From Acanthornis magna (taxonomy: Eukaryota > Chordata > Aves > Passeriformes > Acanthizidae), in the NCBI GenBank assembly GCA_036785705.1, contig JAWUZG010000084.1, forward strand, positions 5,639,001 to 5,703,000: a DNA stretch of 64,000 nucleotides, in the 5' to 3' direction. Positions within the stretch are counted from its first letter, which is position 1; each line of letters opens with the position of its first letter. Both the position numbers and the translations under genes were made by a program. This document shows, in pieces, positions 24,695-38,157 of the stretch. The notes beneath the pieces are model-generated. The model was not told where the DNA came from. It did not search any database and saw nothing but the letters and a program-made list of their open reading frames with translations.

Positions 24695-27440
24695 ATTAAC
24701 TTTCTTTCTGGAAACCCTTCCCAATGTCAAAATGAAACAAGTTCTGCTTCCAGTCCCAATTCTTTAGGTTCCTAGGATACCACCTTTATTAAAAGCAGGA
24801 AATACACTCTGGAAAGGTCTGCTCTGATTCTTAGGGGCAGAGATCTCTTACAAAGGCTGATTGTCAACTGCTTAGTTGCCTGTTCTACCACCTCCAGAGC
24901 ATTATTTGCTGTTTTCCCTTGGAGATGCTGTGCCATTGGACTGTAATTCAAATATTGTGCATAAACTGTTTTCTCATTCTAAGAGACGCCTACTAATTCT
25001 TCCTTTGTTGGAATAGAAATAGGGAGGGATTCTTTTAGTCTGATCCAACCAGATTTAGAATAAAAACAAAAGTCTTTCACTAGTCAATGTCTATAATTAT
25101 TTCAGTTTTGTTTGTACTGTTGATGGTGACCAAAATCTTTGCCAAGACTTCCCTTTCTTTTCCATTCCGGTTAAAGCTGTATTTAAAAAACATCTTTAAT
25201 ACATCAGCATATTCTGTATTTGTAGCTATGAACTATGGCATCATTCCAAGTTCTATTTTAGGATAACTTTCATTCAATTTCTGTGTGATGCTCTGATTTC
25301 CCCACCCTCACAATGTGATGGGGGCTTCTGTTCCTCTGCTATATTCTAAGTCTTATTTCAAGCTTTCTGTAAAAGCTCAGAAGATCTATGTTTATCATCT
25401 GGTTGATTATCTGACATTGTTGAATAATTGGATCTTTTGATGTTTTGAATCTAAAACTGCTCATCAGAGTTTTTGGTATTAACCTCCCTTTTGTTGCTCC
25501 TTTAAGAAGTGATACCTTCCTACTCCAATTCTTTCTAGTACTTTGGTATTTGGGTTCTTTTATTTTTCATCTCAGGTTTCCCAGGACATAAACATGGCAT
25601 ATTTTTATCTAAAATATATTCTAGAAACTTGCTGATGAGGTTGTGGTATGTATGTTTGTGCCTTCCCACCGGGACTATTTTTGAGCTAGAGGTTTCCAGA
25701 TCAACTTACAGAATAGACTCCAGATGGTCTGGAATCCTTCTTTAGTGATCTATAGCTAATTAAACATTCAGCACAAATGACTCTGTTTTTAAAGCTGAGC
25801 ACAGTCTTTCAGAAAAGCAGCATATTGATCTTTAGCTTTACTTTTCATAATTTCTTTTGTTTCATTACTTAGTGTTTTTCATTGCTGCTCCTTGCATCTA
25901 TTTTGTTTTGTGGCTCAGGAGCCACGAGGCGCCTTGTGTCTTATGTTTCAATCAATAAAGGAAATTAATAAGACCTTTGTGGGCCATAGCTTTTTGTTTT
26001 TCGAAGTCACTCCCTTTTCAAAAGGGAGAAAAGTAAGGTTGTGCTGTGGGCCTATATTTGTAACAACCTCTACTTGCCAACTGATCTTATGGAACAAGAC
26101 AAAGGGAGGTGAAGTTGATTGTGGGAACAGCATTCTTTTGTATTCATGGTCTTGATTTGAGGTAAAATGTAAATGAGCTGTATGCTGGCTTGGGGTAAGC
26201 AGTGTTATTTTTGTATCTGAGTGCACACAGCACAGTACAGTTAGTTTAGAGGGTATTCCTGGCCACCTGTAGTCAGAGAGACATATCAAAGAATAAACAT
26301 TTGCACTCATCTCTAAGGAGTGAAGATTCTGCTCCTTAATGAATAGGATCACACTGGGGCTCCCATGGGATTTTTCTGTCATGCATTCAAATCAGGATTA
26401 AGTGTTATCCATTAGTTATTAAATGGTGGAAGTTATTAATCGCTGAGTATTATTCATTCCATTCCGGAAGCATTGTTACAGGAATGTTTCCTCACTATTC
26501 TAGAGCTGAGGGGCCATGACACTGTGAGAATATTTTTACAGTGCAAAACCAGGCAAATATCAATTAAAGGTAACAAAACCTTTTTTTCCTTCTTACATAC
26601 CCAAAGACTGTGCAGAGCACTATCATTATTGTAAATCCTTGAATAAAGTTTGGCTCAGACTAACTCTAGGTTTGATTCATTAAAACAGTTTCAAGCTGAT
26701 TAAAAGCCAATGTACATTATTGTTACATGTATACTTACTCAGTATTTAAGGTCAGATAAATCAGATTTTTAAAAATGCTTACCAATTATTTTTAAAATGC
26801 CTTAACATATTATATAAATATATATTCCTTATAAATGTAAAAATTTGGTTTGGGGGGTTGTTTGTTTAATAGTGCTTTGGTTCTAGAGGCCTATGGGCCA
26901 CTCTATGGGAAATGAAGTTATCTATCAACCCAGTCTCTTATAGGATCTGATTCAAAGTGTATTAAAGGTAATGGGAGGCCTCTGGCCTTGGGAGTTCAGA
27001 GGCTGCATGCTGTTCTGGGACTTCTTTCAGGTTTGAATGTGAGAGTGTATTTACTTAACTGGAAGAAAAGAGAAGTCTGAGAGAAACTGGAGGCCAATTC
27101 AGACATTTATAGAAATATGTAGTGCTGTTTTCAGTATAAGTGAATGCAAGCTGGACTTTGTAAGGTTTCTGGACTTTTCAAATTATGACATTGCAGTTGA
27201 GTTACTTTTTAATTAAAAATTTAATGTACTTAAGATGTTAAAACTCACTGAGTGAGATCTGAAAATTTATGGCTTTAGCCTACAGCATATTTTAGTCACT
27301 CATCTCTGGAACAAATCCTGTTGTAAATAAAACATTACAGTGATATATTATGAAGGCAGAAAAACTTCTTGCCATGGCACTGCACAACTGAAAGTTAAAT
27401 AATCTTTTTTTTAACAGCAATGCGTTTTCTCTCTACTCAG

Positions 27441-27542
27441 GAAATGTGTGAAGAACTTCCCATTGGATCACAGAGTACAGTCAGTGAATGAACCTCTGGG
27501 ATATCAAGTGCTGGAAAAGCATTCTGTGTACGGGCAAGCAAG
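27441..27542 (+). other. Candidate 102-nt internal exon
   Basis: A pyrimidine-rich tract ending in CTCTACTCAG forms a strong acceptor at 27440, and GTAGGC at 27543 forms a donor. Of the three frames only the one starting one base into the interval stays open for all 33 codons. The others hit TGA at codons 3 and 17. The product would include KNFPLDHRV and NEPLGYQVLEKH, mixed polar sequence with no motif I can name. Both flanking introns would be phase 2, so the interval could be skipped without a frameshift. The next exon-like interval (28168-28205) is in compatible phase. The chance of one open frame in 100 nt is high, so this is suggestive only. Confidence 0.25.
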
Positions 27543-28167
27543 GTAGGCTTCTCAGTTAACCTCTGTGGATGTCAGGAGCCAGTGCCCAGGATTTACTGCA
27601 TCAAATACACGGTAAACACAGAGGAACAGAAGTACAACGTATTGGCTTGAGTGTAATTGTCCAAATGTTTTGTTTTTCGGAACCAGAAAGAGGATTTGAG
27701 GGCACCCAGAAAGGGGACATTTGTCTTTCGTAATCTGTCTTCTTTCCGTTGTGTCCATACATGTCAAGAAAAACACAATATTTTGTGAGACAAAAAGAAA
27801 TCCCAAAAAATGAAGCATGTCTCCATTTCCAGGTCCCAGAAAGGCCAGAGATGAAGCTAGGAGAACTAGAACAACAGCTTTTAAAATAAAAAGGGGAGAG
27901 ATAAAGTTCTCAAACTTCCTCTGTGAAGTCTGGTTCAATGTGCTGCATTGCTTATCCAGCTCAGACCTAATTTATTGTTCATATTGATTGCAGAAGTCAA
28001 TCAGCATTCTGTATGTCTATGTGCAGGTAATATCTAATTCCTAAATGAAGGCTTGCTTTTTTTATGTCCACCTGCCGGTGCCCAAATACTCTTTTGGTGT
28101 ATGGTGGTAGCTGATGTCTCAACTCACAAATGGAATTCCTCCTGGATTTATTTTTAACTTTTATTAG

Positions 28168-28205
28168 TGAAGGAGAGTTACAGGAGATGGGGACAGGTGA
28201 ATTAG
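28168..28205 (+). other. Candidate 38-nt internal exon
   Basis: A very strong acceptor (ATTTATTTTTAACTTTTATTAG) ends at 28167, and the donor AG|GTAAGT lies at 28206. One frame stays open (EGELQEMGTGEL). It is the frame that would follow from the 27441-27542 candidate, because that interval ends with two bases of a codon and this one supplies the third. No family is recognised. Support is limited to splice signals and phase. Confidence 0.2.
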
Positions 28206-29636
28206 GTAAGTGCTTTCAAAAGGAAGCAGCAAAAAAGCAAGCTCTTGGATTAGTGCTTAAATTAATTTTGCTTTCCAGAGGTCCTCAATTGCACTGGACT
28301 TTATTATCAGGTGGTCCACTTTTGCCTCATATTTATGTTTCTACTATGTTTGCGTGCAATGGAAAGCCTTAGTGTTAGATTTGCAATGTGTAGCGCTAAG
28401 GAGTCCTATGAGGAAAAATATTCCAAATTCACATCATGTTGGTTAAAATGATTTTGAAGGCTGAAATAGGTCTTGGGAATTACTGGTAAAATTGCAGCCA
28501 GGGATATTTGTTAGTAAAACTTCCCTTCCTGCGGGTGTTGAGATATTGGTGTATGGGCTGGGGTATTCCAGTAAATCATAGTGAGCCTGAAAGTCAGCAG
28601 CTCAGTGTTGTGTGATGTGCTTGCAGTGAATCTTGCCATCTGTAAATCCAAGTTCGCTCTCCTAAAGGTCAAAACTGCCAGGACGCCCTGGTGCACCTGG
28701 TATTAAATTTCATTATTTCCATAGGCATTGAAAGAGGATACAAATCATGAAGTGTTTCCAAAATTAGGTACAGTATTACAATCTCCCCCAGGTCCTTGAG
28801 TCTCTCCTATGAGTCATTTCTTTCAGAGTGTGTTTCAGTTCGCATTAGTACAAATAGAGCCTGTGCTTGTATCCTGTTCCTGATGAGATTTAGAAATTGA
28901 ATTAGGCACAGAGGGTGTATTTCAGTCTGCGTACCTTCATCCTCTCAGCCCTGTCACTGGGGGAGCAGTGGTTCTGCAGAACTTCCTCTGACAGGCCATC
29001 AAATAAGTGCTTCTCACCGTAGTTGGGCTGAGCTGTTTTGGATTAACTGTAACTTCATCCCAGTGATTAAAATGTTGTCCTCTTCACTAAGCAGAAATAG
29101 CCTTAATCACCAGTAAATGTCACTCTTATGAATGAAGTAGGATTGCCACTGAAAATCCTAACTTCTTTCCTACTTCAATGGCCTTCAACTTCTAATATTG
29201 TTTCTATAATTCTTGAATATCTAAAGACAAAGTTGACCTCTTCATGTAAACCCTGATGTTCTGCCTGATGTGGCACATGCCACTTGTGAAATCATCACTG
29301 TTGTCATTCATGTATGCATAGCAACTAATAGATAATAAATATATTGTTTTAGTGGATATGTTCATTTTAATAATTCTTAACTAAAAGTTGATGATTATAT
29401 AAAAAGAAGCATCACCAATGCTGTTTTTTTGGTTTTTTTTTTTTTTAGTTTGCACACCATCCACAGGGTTTTGTGGTATATTCTGATTTGATTGTGGGGT
29501 TTTTGGACTTTACTGGGTAAAATTAGACATACACAGTGATCTTCATAATATTGGTGATCTGAAAAGGCATAATTAGTCTGTTACTGATGCATGGAAACAT
29601 ATTGCTGTTCTGTATTTTTAGTTAATACTTAAATGA
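28206..29636. other. Unique non-coding stretch
   Basis: No gene or transposon is recognised. T-rich simple tracts occur at about 29425-29448. Small open frames have no motif. Confidence 0.55.
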
Positions 29637-30042
29637 TCACAGAATTATTTTGCAGAATGGTTTGGGTTGGAAGGGACCTTAAAGGTCCTCTAGTTCCACC
29701 CCTGCTGCCCTAGACAGGGTCACCTTCCACTAGATCAGGTTGTTCAGAGCCCCATCCAGCCTGATCTTGAACACCTCCAAGGATGGGGCATCCACAGCTT
29801 TTCTGGGCAGCCTGTGCCAGTGCCTCACCACCCTCACGGTAAGGAATTTCTTCCCAATATCTGATCCAACCCTGCCCTCTTTCCATTTAAAGCCATCTCT
29901 CCTTGTTCTACCTTGTTCATCTCTACCTGCCCTTGTTAAAAGTCCCACTCCAGCTCTCTTGTAGCCCCTTTAAGTACTGGAAAATGTTACAAGATTTCCC
30001 TGGAGCGTTTTTTTTCTCCAGATTGAACACCCCCGACTCATG
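29637..30042 (-). mobile_element. CR1 LINE 3' end, minus strand
   Basis: Read on the minus strand, this is the CR1 3' end. It carries the C-terminal ORF2 coding segment, then a stop, then the short 3' UTR with GGTCCCTTCCAACCCAAACC-like sequence. The minus-strand frame 29730-29948 (72 codons) is still open and carries typical CR1 ORF2 C-terminal residues such as RVVRHWHRLP and DAPSLEVFKIRLDGAL. That conservation suggests a relatively young or well-preserved copy. It is heavily 5' truncated, with none of the endonuclease and reverse transcriptase core, so it cannot mobilise itself. The left boundary, the element's 3' end, lies near 29637. Confidence 0.95.
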
Positions 30043-33000
30043 GTGATGGTGTGTGATGGACTGCCAAGTCTTTCAGGGCCAGTAGTAAACATCATGGAAA
30101 TAGTACTGTAGGGGATATAAATAGCAGCTTGTAAGTGTAGCACCTATGACCTTATGATTCCAAAAGAAGCATGTAATACTCTTGTAAGGCTTGTAGGGCA
30201 GGAAGCTGATCAGTATTTGAACTATTTCTATAACTATTAGAAACAGAATTGTTTTCATCGTGTGTCTTTAAATGTAGAAGCAGCAGCTCTAATGTTTCTA
30301 GGAAGTGTAACTCTACACTAGAGTATGCCTAGAACAACTACATAGTAAAAAAAACACTAAACCCAAAAGGTCTCTCATATAAATGGATGTGGGCATGGGT
30401 ATTAAAACCTGAATATGAGCTGGGGCTGTCCAGGATCTCTGATACAAATGCTCTCCACTGAGTACTCTTACCCTGTAGTACCCTCTAACCAACAGTATTG
30501 CTTCAGCTGGTCCAGAAACTTAGCAAAAATACAGCAATTTCACTCACTCTGTTGAAGACTGGGGAAGAAGCATATGTCTGCTTTTCCCAACAATACCCCT
30601 TCTGCAGTTGTTGGGAAAAAAGCCCAATGCTGTTTTTATGATAGTTTCATATAACTTAATACTAATAACTCTTATCGTTCCCTTTAGGCATTAACACCTA
30701 TTTAGCTTTTATGAGGCAAATAATTGAACATAAAACTGAGCTCAAATTGCTGAACTTTGCTTGCCCTGGATCTGACTTCACTTACTATCATTAGGCTGAA
30801 AGTTTTCTGCTTCTTCAAATGTTAAATTAGTTCTGAGCTTGCCCAAGCAACACTCACTGGTATGACACTGAAACGTTGTATTGGATGAAATGAACAGACC
30901 AAACAACTTTAGCCAGTTGTTTTCCAGGTCTTGAGGAACCCCAAACTGTCAACAATGCAGAGGTGCATTGATGGAGCACTCTGTTACAGATGTACATTAA
31001 TAATGTTAGATCATTTTGTATGGTCTGAAGTGCACACTAAATTACAGCTCTTTTAGGAACATGTTCCAGTACATTGCCTTAAAAATCGAAATCCTTGACC
31101 ATGTAAAAATTCATAGTTCCAGCATTTTTGGGGCGTTCATTTGATGATGGTTTTGTGGGTTTTTTCTAAATCTGGATTACCTTTCCCTTCCCTGCAGTTT
31201 AGAGTATAAATCAACACCCAGCACTGGTGATAATCCTACAGTGAAAGGGGATTTTTTTGAAGGCAGCCCTGATCTTAAATAGCTAAAGAAAGTAGAAAAA
31301 AGTTGTAATGAAAAAAATTACCCTTTATCTGAGACCTTTTTGTACTGAGCTTTAGCCTGGAGCACATTTTTATAGGCAAGTTATAAACCTGTAAAACAAT
31401 GTTTCTTGTAAAGCAGAGCCAATGATCTATGATAGTTGAAAGCAGAGTTTATGGTCTAAAACATCCTAGAAATTGTTTGAAATACTTAATGCATCCTTCA
31501 AACACATAAATTCTAGAGGTCTGTGAAGTTTTGCTGGCTGTTTGATTCTCTGGGGGACGTGTTTCAGGTGACTGATGACTATTTGTTAAGGTCAGCAAAA
31601 ATTAATTCAGCTCATAAGAAACACATTTCTGGTGAGAGACTCTGGAATCACCTTAAAAGAAGCATTTAAAACAAAAAGGGAGTATCTTATTTAAAACACA
31701 AGCTAGTCACAAGCCAGCATTTTACTACCCCATCACAGAAATTTTGGACATGGAGAGATCCTTATCTGCCATTCAGCTTATATTCTTCCTTGTTCATCTG
31801 TCATCTGTATTTATTAGTGCTAATATAATTGTATTTTTTATTTAAAAGCTGCTGGTATTTTAATCACTGTTAGTTTAAAAGTAGCTTCAAACAAATTGAA
31901 TGTGTAAACCAAGGCCTCATTCTACTTTAGCTTAGACAGCTTCTTCACTTGGGCAGATCTCCCCCCAAAATCAGCTCAACATCAGGTTAGCTTGAGCAGC
32001 GAGGGCAAACCCATGTCCTGCCCTAGGAAAGCTGCTTTCCTTATCTATAATGACATTGACTGGCAAAGACTGTGAAGCCAAAATCCTATTTGTCTTTTAG
32101 CTGGGAAAAAAGAAGGGGCAGGGAACCTTTCCTTCTACTTGTCCTCCCAAGACATGAAGGAATGAAGACACCTTTTTCCACTGAATTTCTTAGGTTTGTG
32201 ACCCCAGCCAATGAGGACAGGAGGAGATAAATCTATACCAAAGCCCATCTGGGCAATTGCCAGAGATCTCAGTCTGGGTGCTGCTAGTCAGTCCCGTGGC
32301 CGCCTTGGTCCCGCTGAGCAAGAGGAACATTCTCTGGCAGAGCACGGCTGTGAGCAGGGAGGGTGCAAGCCTGAGCTAACCCCCAAGCTATAGCCCCCAC
32401 TGGGGGTTGTTAGAGCAAAGGATGAACAGGCCTTAAATGCTGCATTTTGGATTAATGCTGCTGCTCTTATAAATGGCTACTCAGAGGCAGTCAGGGGAAG
32501 CAGGAGAAGGAGAGGTGCAGCATTGGTGCAGTTTTCTTCTTAGAAAATGCTATCCCAAGTGAGATGATGTCAGTATGTTTGTAACAGACAGGGATTCAGG
32601 CTAAGATGGTGACAAGGAAGGGAATGATATTGTCAGTTACTTTTAATAAAGCTTTTCTTCAGTGTTAGATTAGAGATATGAAACCATAAATGAGACAGTC
32701 AACTGACAGGGCTTTGCCTCCAAATGCAATATTATTAAGGTGAGCTTTCAGTGACATTCCCTACCTCAGGCTACTGGCAGATTAAGCAAGCCATCTCTAT
32801 TGCTATTGGCACCAATGCAGTATTGTTTCTTCCTCATATCTTCTATATGCCTTGTCAGTAAAAACTGTGATCATTCCCTTCACAGTCACCAGAGATGGTT
32901 CCACGAGGCATCAGAGGATGGTGAGTCACTTTTCTTGCTCTCAGCCTGCTGGGCAGAGGATAGCAGACAAAAATCCATCTTCCCATCTATATTCTTTACA

Positions 33001-34887
33001 TTCCATGTATTAGTCAAGTGCCCACAAGCCTGTGCATTTTGTTTTAAAAATGCTCTTTATTCCCCTTTGTGATAAATGAAGAGAAGCTTAAGTGGGGAGG
33101 ATTTTTGAGCATTTTAAAAAAAGTTTTAGCAAGCAGTAGGGGGAAAACGAGATCTTGACACAATCAATACCAAGGAACATTCTCTAGAAATTAAATAGGG
33201 AACACTTGTATGCAAAATTCCCATCTCTAGCAGTATGAAAGGGACCTTAGAAAGAGGAAACAGCTTAAGATAGATCCTTGCCCATGGCTGTTTTTCAAAG
33301 ACTGAAGAGAATAACTTGTGTGATAGCTCACACCAGCCCTAATTCTAGCCCTGACACGAGGCACATATGGCAGTATAGGAAAAATAATAGTCTAAGGGTG
33401 AGATGGGGTTGTAGCTGGAGTGCACTGTGCTACAGCTGTTTCCCTGGGCCTGGAAAGGAGTTCTGAGAAGCAGAGTCTAGGGGGAAACAGCCTCACCCAC
33501 TGCCTGGGGAACACAAGGAGAGTTTCAGAATCTCTCTTCTGCTCAGTGTCAGTGCTGGAATACAAACAATTTCTTATCCAATTGTGACTGCAAACTAAAC
33601 TGCTTTAATTGACAGCTGAAGCTGATTTTGCACATTTCTAGTGACATGAAGTGTTTTCAAGATGGATAGCATGGGGGGATAAATACATTATTTTTGTAGG
33701 TTTTCTTAAAGGTTTCTAGTTTCCTCCACGTCCCAGCCTGCTGCAGTCACTGCACTCTTCAGACAAAACTTGGGAGAATAAATCTGTTATAACATGACTT
33801 GACAAGCCTGTGACTTGACAGGCTCCTGACATCTGTGTTTGAGCATTATTCTCCAGGAATGAGAGAGTGCATTAAAGAAGCCTTGTTCATGGGGTGTACC
33901 AATCACTCCCTGACAGCCTCCCTTTTACTTCATAAAGAGACCATTAGGAATGGTGATGAACCATGCTCGTCCATTTACCAGTATAACAGGAATTATTAGC
34001 TCTAATAAATTTATTATGTAGCCATTAGGTATCAGTTATAAAACTGCTTAATGTCTGCATGATTACTTACAAATGGATTTGGAAAGCAGCTAAATTGGTT
34101 ATTTATTGCCCATACTGAACAGCATTATTTATTGGCTTGGCTCAGTAAGTTTGATTTTTCAAGGTAAAATGAGATTCTAAGTTTGTAATGAGCTATCCAG
34201 GGTGTAAGTCGATTCAGTAAAATTATATTTTTTCTGAAAAAGTGCTAAATTTAATGGTAAATATGATTCTAGAATTACCTGGGTTTCTCTTTCCTTTCAA
34301 GTTCATTAACTAATTACTTTTAAATGTGCTCCTCAGACAAAAATCTGAGAAACTAGGGAATTTAATACAAGTTACATTGAGATGTTTCTTCGAAGTAGCA
34401 CGTGATCCTGTGAGTCAGCAGCTTCCTGCTTGGCAGGTCATTTGCTGTACCAACACTTAAAAATTTGCTGCTACAATACCTTAAAAGACTGAAGCAAGTA
34501 AATAAGTTTAATTTCATGGGATGTAGTCTTCTCACTGAAGTTGATCCTGTTTATCTCCACTGTGTAAAAACTAATTTTTGGCTGATTATTTTCTAGCAAA
34601 GAAAGGTTGGGGGTACAGCCTACTGATTGAATTCTAATGAAGAAAGGCGAGGCAAAGTCAGCAAGTGCCAGAGTTCAGTGTTTGCTCCTTCAGTAATACT
34701 TAATGCATGTTAAACTTTTAATCCAATAGACAGACATTGCACATGGATATGCTCCTAGACCCTCAGAAGAAGAAAGAAGCACTTTAGCACTCCTGAAATA
34801 CATTGGATTGCTTTTAAATACAGAAGACTGCTGACTTCCATGGACGTAACAGGGACTTGGGAAGATCTTGCATTTGATTTTGTCCAG
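30043..34887. other. Unique non-coding stretch
   Basis: No known gene or repeat is recognised. A 35-nt splice-flanked interval at 32886-32920 (acceptor TTCCCTTCACAG, donor GTGAGT) is open in all three frames, so frame gives no evidence for it. The AT-rich segment 33950-34260 has several TAAT cores and no repeat similarity. Confidence 0.55.
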
Positions 34888-34941
34888 TAGTGAAAGTAAG
34901 TTCCTGTGAAGCAGATCAGTATTACTTGACTTGTATTTCTG
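34888..34941 (+). other. Candidate 54-nt internal exon
   Basis: A T-rich acceptor ending in TTTTGTCCAG lies at 34887 and a GTGAGT donor at 34942. Only one frame is open, containing SCEADQYYLTC. Its entry phase fits the exit phase of the 28168-28205 candidate. No domain is recognised. An internal GTAAGT after eight bases offers an alternative donor. Weak support. Confidence 0.15.
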
Positions 34942-36602
34942 GTGAGTACAGAGCTCAGGCTTCTAATTAAATACCATCTAAAAATATCTACAAATTGTGG
35001 TAGGAGGGACAGGGGGTTGACACCACAGTGAAAAGATTGCAGTGGCCGCAGCTGAGCATATTAAAGACCTCCAAAAGGTTCAGGGGATGTGCCAAAACTA
35101 ATGAAGGCCAATATGGAAAAGGCATTGCAGAACTCAAGCTGTTGGATGTGATGTGCTGGCAGGGTGAAGCCACTTTTCCCTCACGACATTTCCCTGGGGT
35201 TTTTGTTTCCTTGCTCGTGCCTTGCAGCAGGAGATGGGGCAGAGGCCACACTGCAGCGAGTTCTTGATGCTTACAGCAGGTACAGTGAGGACAAGCACTG
35301 CTTTTAAAACAAAAGCAGCCAGAGGAACAAAAGACCAATGTTATGAGGCCAGTCCCATGTGAGTGGTGTCTTTATTTCCCTTGGGCTGCAGACAAGGTTG
35401 CAGGAGATGTGCCTGACTTGTTAGTAAAGGCACAGCTCCCTGGGAAGGGTTTGAGGGCCTACAGAGACATTGCTGAATCTCTGAGGGTATTTGGCCTTTT
35501 GCTGGCTGCATTTGCCACTATCTAGTGAAAGATGGAATAGAGGTCTGCTGTTTCAATTGTGTCAGACTTAGAAACAATTGGAGATTTTTCAACTAAATGC
35601 TTTTTGTTTTCAATTAAAGACTAAGCTTTTTACACAGCAGAATTAATTTCAACCACAGAAAAAAATTTCTTTTTAACAGTGTTTATGTTGAAATTCACCC
35701 CCTACCTTCTTCAATGAAAACCTGCTGTTATTTGCGATAAAAAACCCATATTTGTCTCACTGTTGAAGCAAACCTGGAGGAAAAGAATGCATCAAACCCA
35801 AGATTAATATTTTCAGGTAATTGAAACAGAATGCTTGTCTAAAATTGAACTGTCTCTCTACCTCAGCTTCTATCTTCAGAATGCTTGAATTATCTGATTT
35901 GGTAACTCTTAAAAATGTAGTTGTGAATAGTTAGATCACGGCTGAAGTTTTGAGGTTTTTCTTATGAACTGTTTTTTGTGTTACAAAGATATGATTAATC
36001 ATGAGTGGGAACTGAATGTATAATGAGGAAACCTTTACTGTCCTACAGATGTTTCCAGGCTCAGGGCTGTGTGGAGCTGGCACTTACCCTGCTGCAGGCT
36101 GCTGGATCACATCTCTCCCTTCCCAACACAGCTTGCTTTCTCCATTTCACAGTACAGAAGAGTTAACTAGCAAATGTCCTGTTAAATTTGCAAAAATGGG
36201 AAGAAGGAAGGAGAAATTCTAGACAGAAATGGCAGGATATGCCAGAAACAGTGTTTTGCAAAGACAAGAAGGCAGATTGTATGACAGTGATGTGTTTAGA
36301 TGGAGTGAGAAAAGTACTTAAGGAATCTTTTGGGAATTATACACATTGCCAGCACTTTATATCTTGTTCAAACAATTACAGACACTAGAAAATTTCTTAA
36401 TTCTGTAAATACAGAAGCACTAAGTGATTACAAAGAATTTTTTTTTTTTTTGCTTTATGGCTGGAGATTCCTTTCTTGGCTTAATGAATTGTAGTGCTGT
36501 TTTGAGCTCCTTTGTACTGGTTTCTTTCTGTTCTAAATTGACCAAAATGTAATAGAACCCACATGGGTTCTCTCCACTGAAGAAAGCAAGGGCATTCAAT
36601 AT

Positions 36603-36625
36603 TAATGTTATAATGTTATAATGTT
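36603..36625. repeat. Short tandem repeat (TAATGTTA)n
   Basis: Eight-base unit with two exact copies and a third partial copy, read directly from the sequence. Confidence 0.85.
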
Positions 36626-37170
36626 CTGCCACCAGAATTCAAGGACAGTGGCATTGTAGCTGGAAATCAGAGTGGTCAGATTTTCCGTGGGCTGCTGACA
36701 GGAAAATGTAACATATGCTGTATTTCACAAGTACTTATATTTTCAATTCTGCATCACAGCTTGTTGCCTATTATTTCCTTGTGGTTCACTGTTCAGGCTT
36801 GAGGAACATTTTTCTCGATTTACAGCTCTATTAAACTGATAAATCAATCACTTGTGTGAGGGGAGGCAGTTTGCTGACATTTGTTTTGCCAGCACTCTGC
36901 CACCCACAACAGCATTCACAGGTCCTCAAGGATATGGTAAGAGGGGGGAAGCTTTCCCTGTAACTTAATTTTTAAAACATGAAACCTTATTCTGGTGCTC
37001 TGAGCAACTTCAATGAGAATATTTTTGAAGAGCTGTCACCTGCTAATCCAATATTGGTTTTTTTTTTCATTGCTGTGTAACAAAATAACTGCAGTATTGT
37101 TCAAGAGGTAAAAGACTTTTTTTTTTTGTTTTAGAAAGGACCACCTTAGGCTTTTAAAATTGTAATTACC

Positions 37171-37209
37171 AAAAAGAGTGAAAACAGAAAAAAAGAGTGA
37201 AAACAGAAA
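37171..37209. repeat. 19-bp tandem duplication, A-rich
   Basis: AGAGTGAAAACAG starts at 37175 and again at 37194, both within A-rich flanks, giving a period of 19 bp. Confidence 0.85.
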
Positions 37210-38157
37210 ACAAATATTTTTGGGGAGCTGCAGTATTTTTGCCAGTGTTTAAATTGTCTGACATCTGTACTCTGGGATTTGCTTGTCTTTCCTTGAGTGC
37301 ATGCTTACTTCTGAAACAAAATTCCCAAGGCAATTCTTTTTAGAATTGTCTTGAGACTTTTTCTGTGGTGCATAAGTTGCTCTATTGTGTGACCACCGGT
37401 TTAAGTAGTGGCAGACCTTTTTTTTTCCCTAAACCAGGCACTAGTGAGGTTACCTGGATCCTGTAGGTAGAGTTCACTGTACTGTGCAGGAGAGTTCCAG
37501 CCTCTAGTTATGAGCTGCAGAGCAACACTGCCAGGCTCTGAGAACGGGGAGTCTGTGGCAAAGCAAAGTTCTTGTTGGAGCTTGTTTTCTAACAGTGGAC
37601 AGCACAGATACAGCAGAACAAAAATCCTTTCTTATTGTCTTCAACTGAACACAGCCAGATTCCTTCTGTTAACACAAGCAATTTTGCACAGTCAAGTAAA
37701 AAGAATCATAAACACTGTGCTATCTGTTTTAAGATTAGGACTCTTCTCCTTATACAATATAAGTTTGGGGTTAAATTTTATTATTCTGAGCCAGTGGTTT
37801 TGTCAAAATCAGCTTATTAATACATATTGCTTCCTAGTTAGGATGATGAATTTATACAAGCTTTATTGAAGTTATTCTTCTTTTGTATGGGTGTAATTGA
37901 TGGGAGAACTGGCTGAGTGTCTTAGAGGGAATGTGAAAAAATAAAATGAAGAAGCATGTACTCTGTCAGCAGGGTTCCTCATATAAATAAGTTTATGCTA
38001 ATTTTATGTTTCATCATTTATCATAATGCCAGGATGAATCCTTTCATGCCTACATAGGATTTAAATGAAATTAGTAAGAACTTTTGTGTAACTTCTGCAG
38101 TAACACTGAAGGGAGCAAATTAATATGATGTGCGTAATTATTTTCCTGTTTTTGCAG

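Larger units (their letters stand above)
19483..27440. other. Unique AT-rich non-coding stretch
   Basis: No known gene or interspersed repeat is recognised. Small structures include an inverted repeat (20701-20745), a possible minus-strand microexon (22756-22779), an A24 tract (23773-23796), two exact copies of a 12-bp AT unit (23931-23954), and a T15 tract followed by C4 (24676-24694). The 144-codon minus-strand frame at 25948-26382 shows no recognisable domain. A 53-nt splice-flanked interval ending at a GTAAGG donor near 24565 is open in one frame but has a weaker acceptor. Confidence 0.55.
34942..38157. other. Unique non-coding stretch with short tandem repeats
   Basis: No gene or transposon is recognised. 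An 8-bp unit TAATGTTA is repeated about 2.9 times at 36603-36625. A 19-bp A-rich unit containing AGAGTGAAAACAG is present twice at 37171-37209. T-rich runs lie near 36440, 37060 and 37120. Confidence 0.55.

Noticed and set aside
25948..26382. 144-codon minus-strand ORF
   Set aside because: No recognisable domain, no splice support, and within the length expected by chance in 64 kb on six frames.
32886..32920. 35-nt exon-like interval
   Set aside because: Good splice signals but open in all three frames, so frame gives no support, and its phase does not fit neighbouring candidates.
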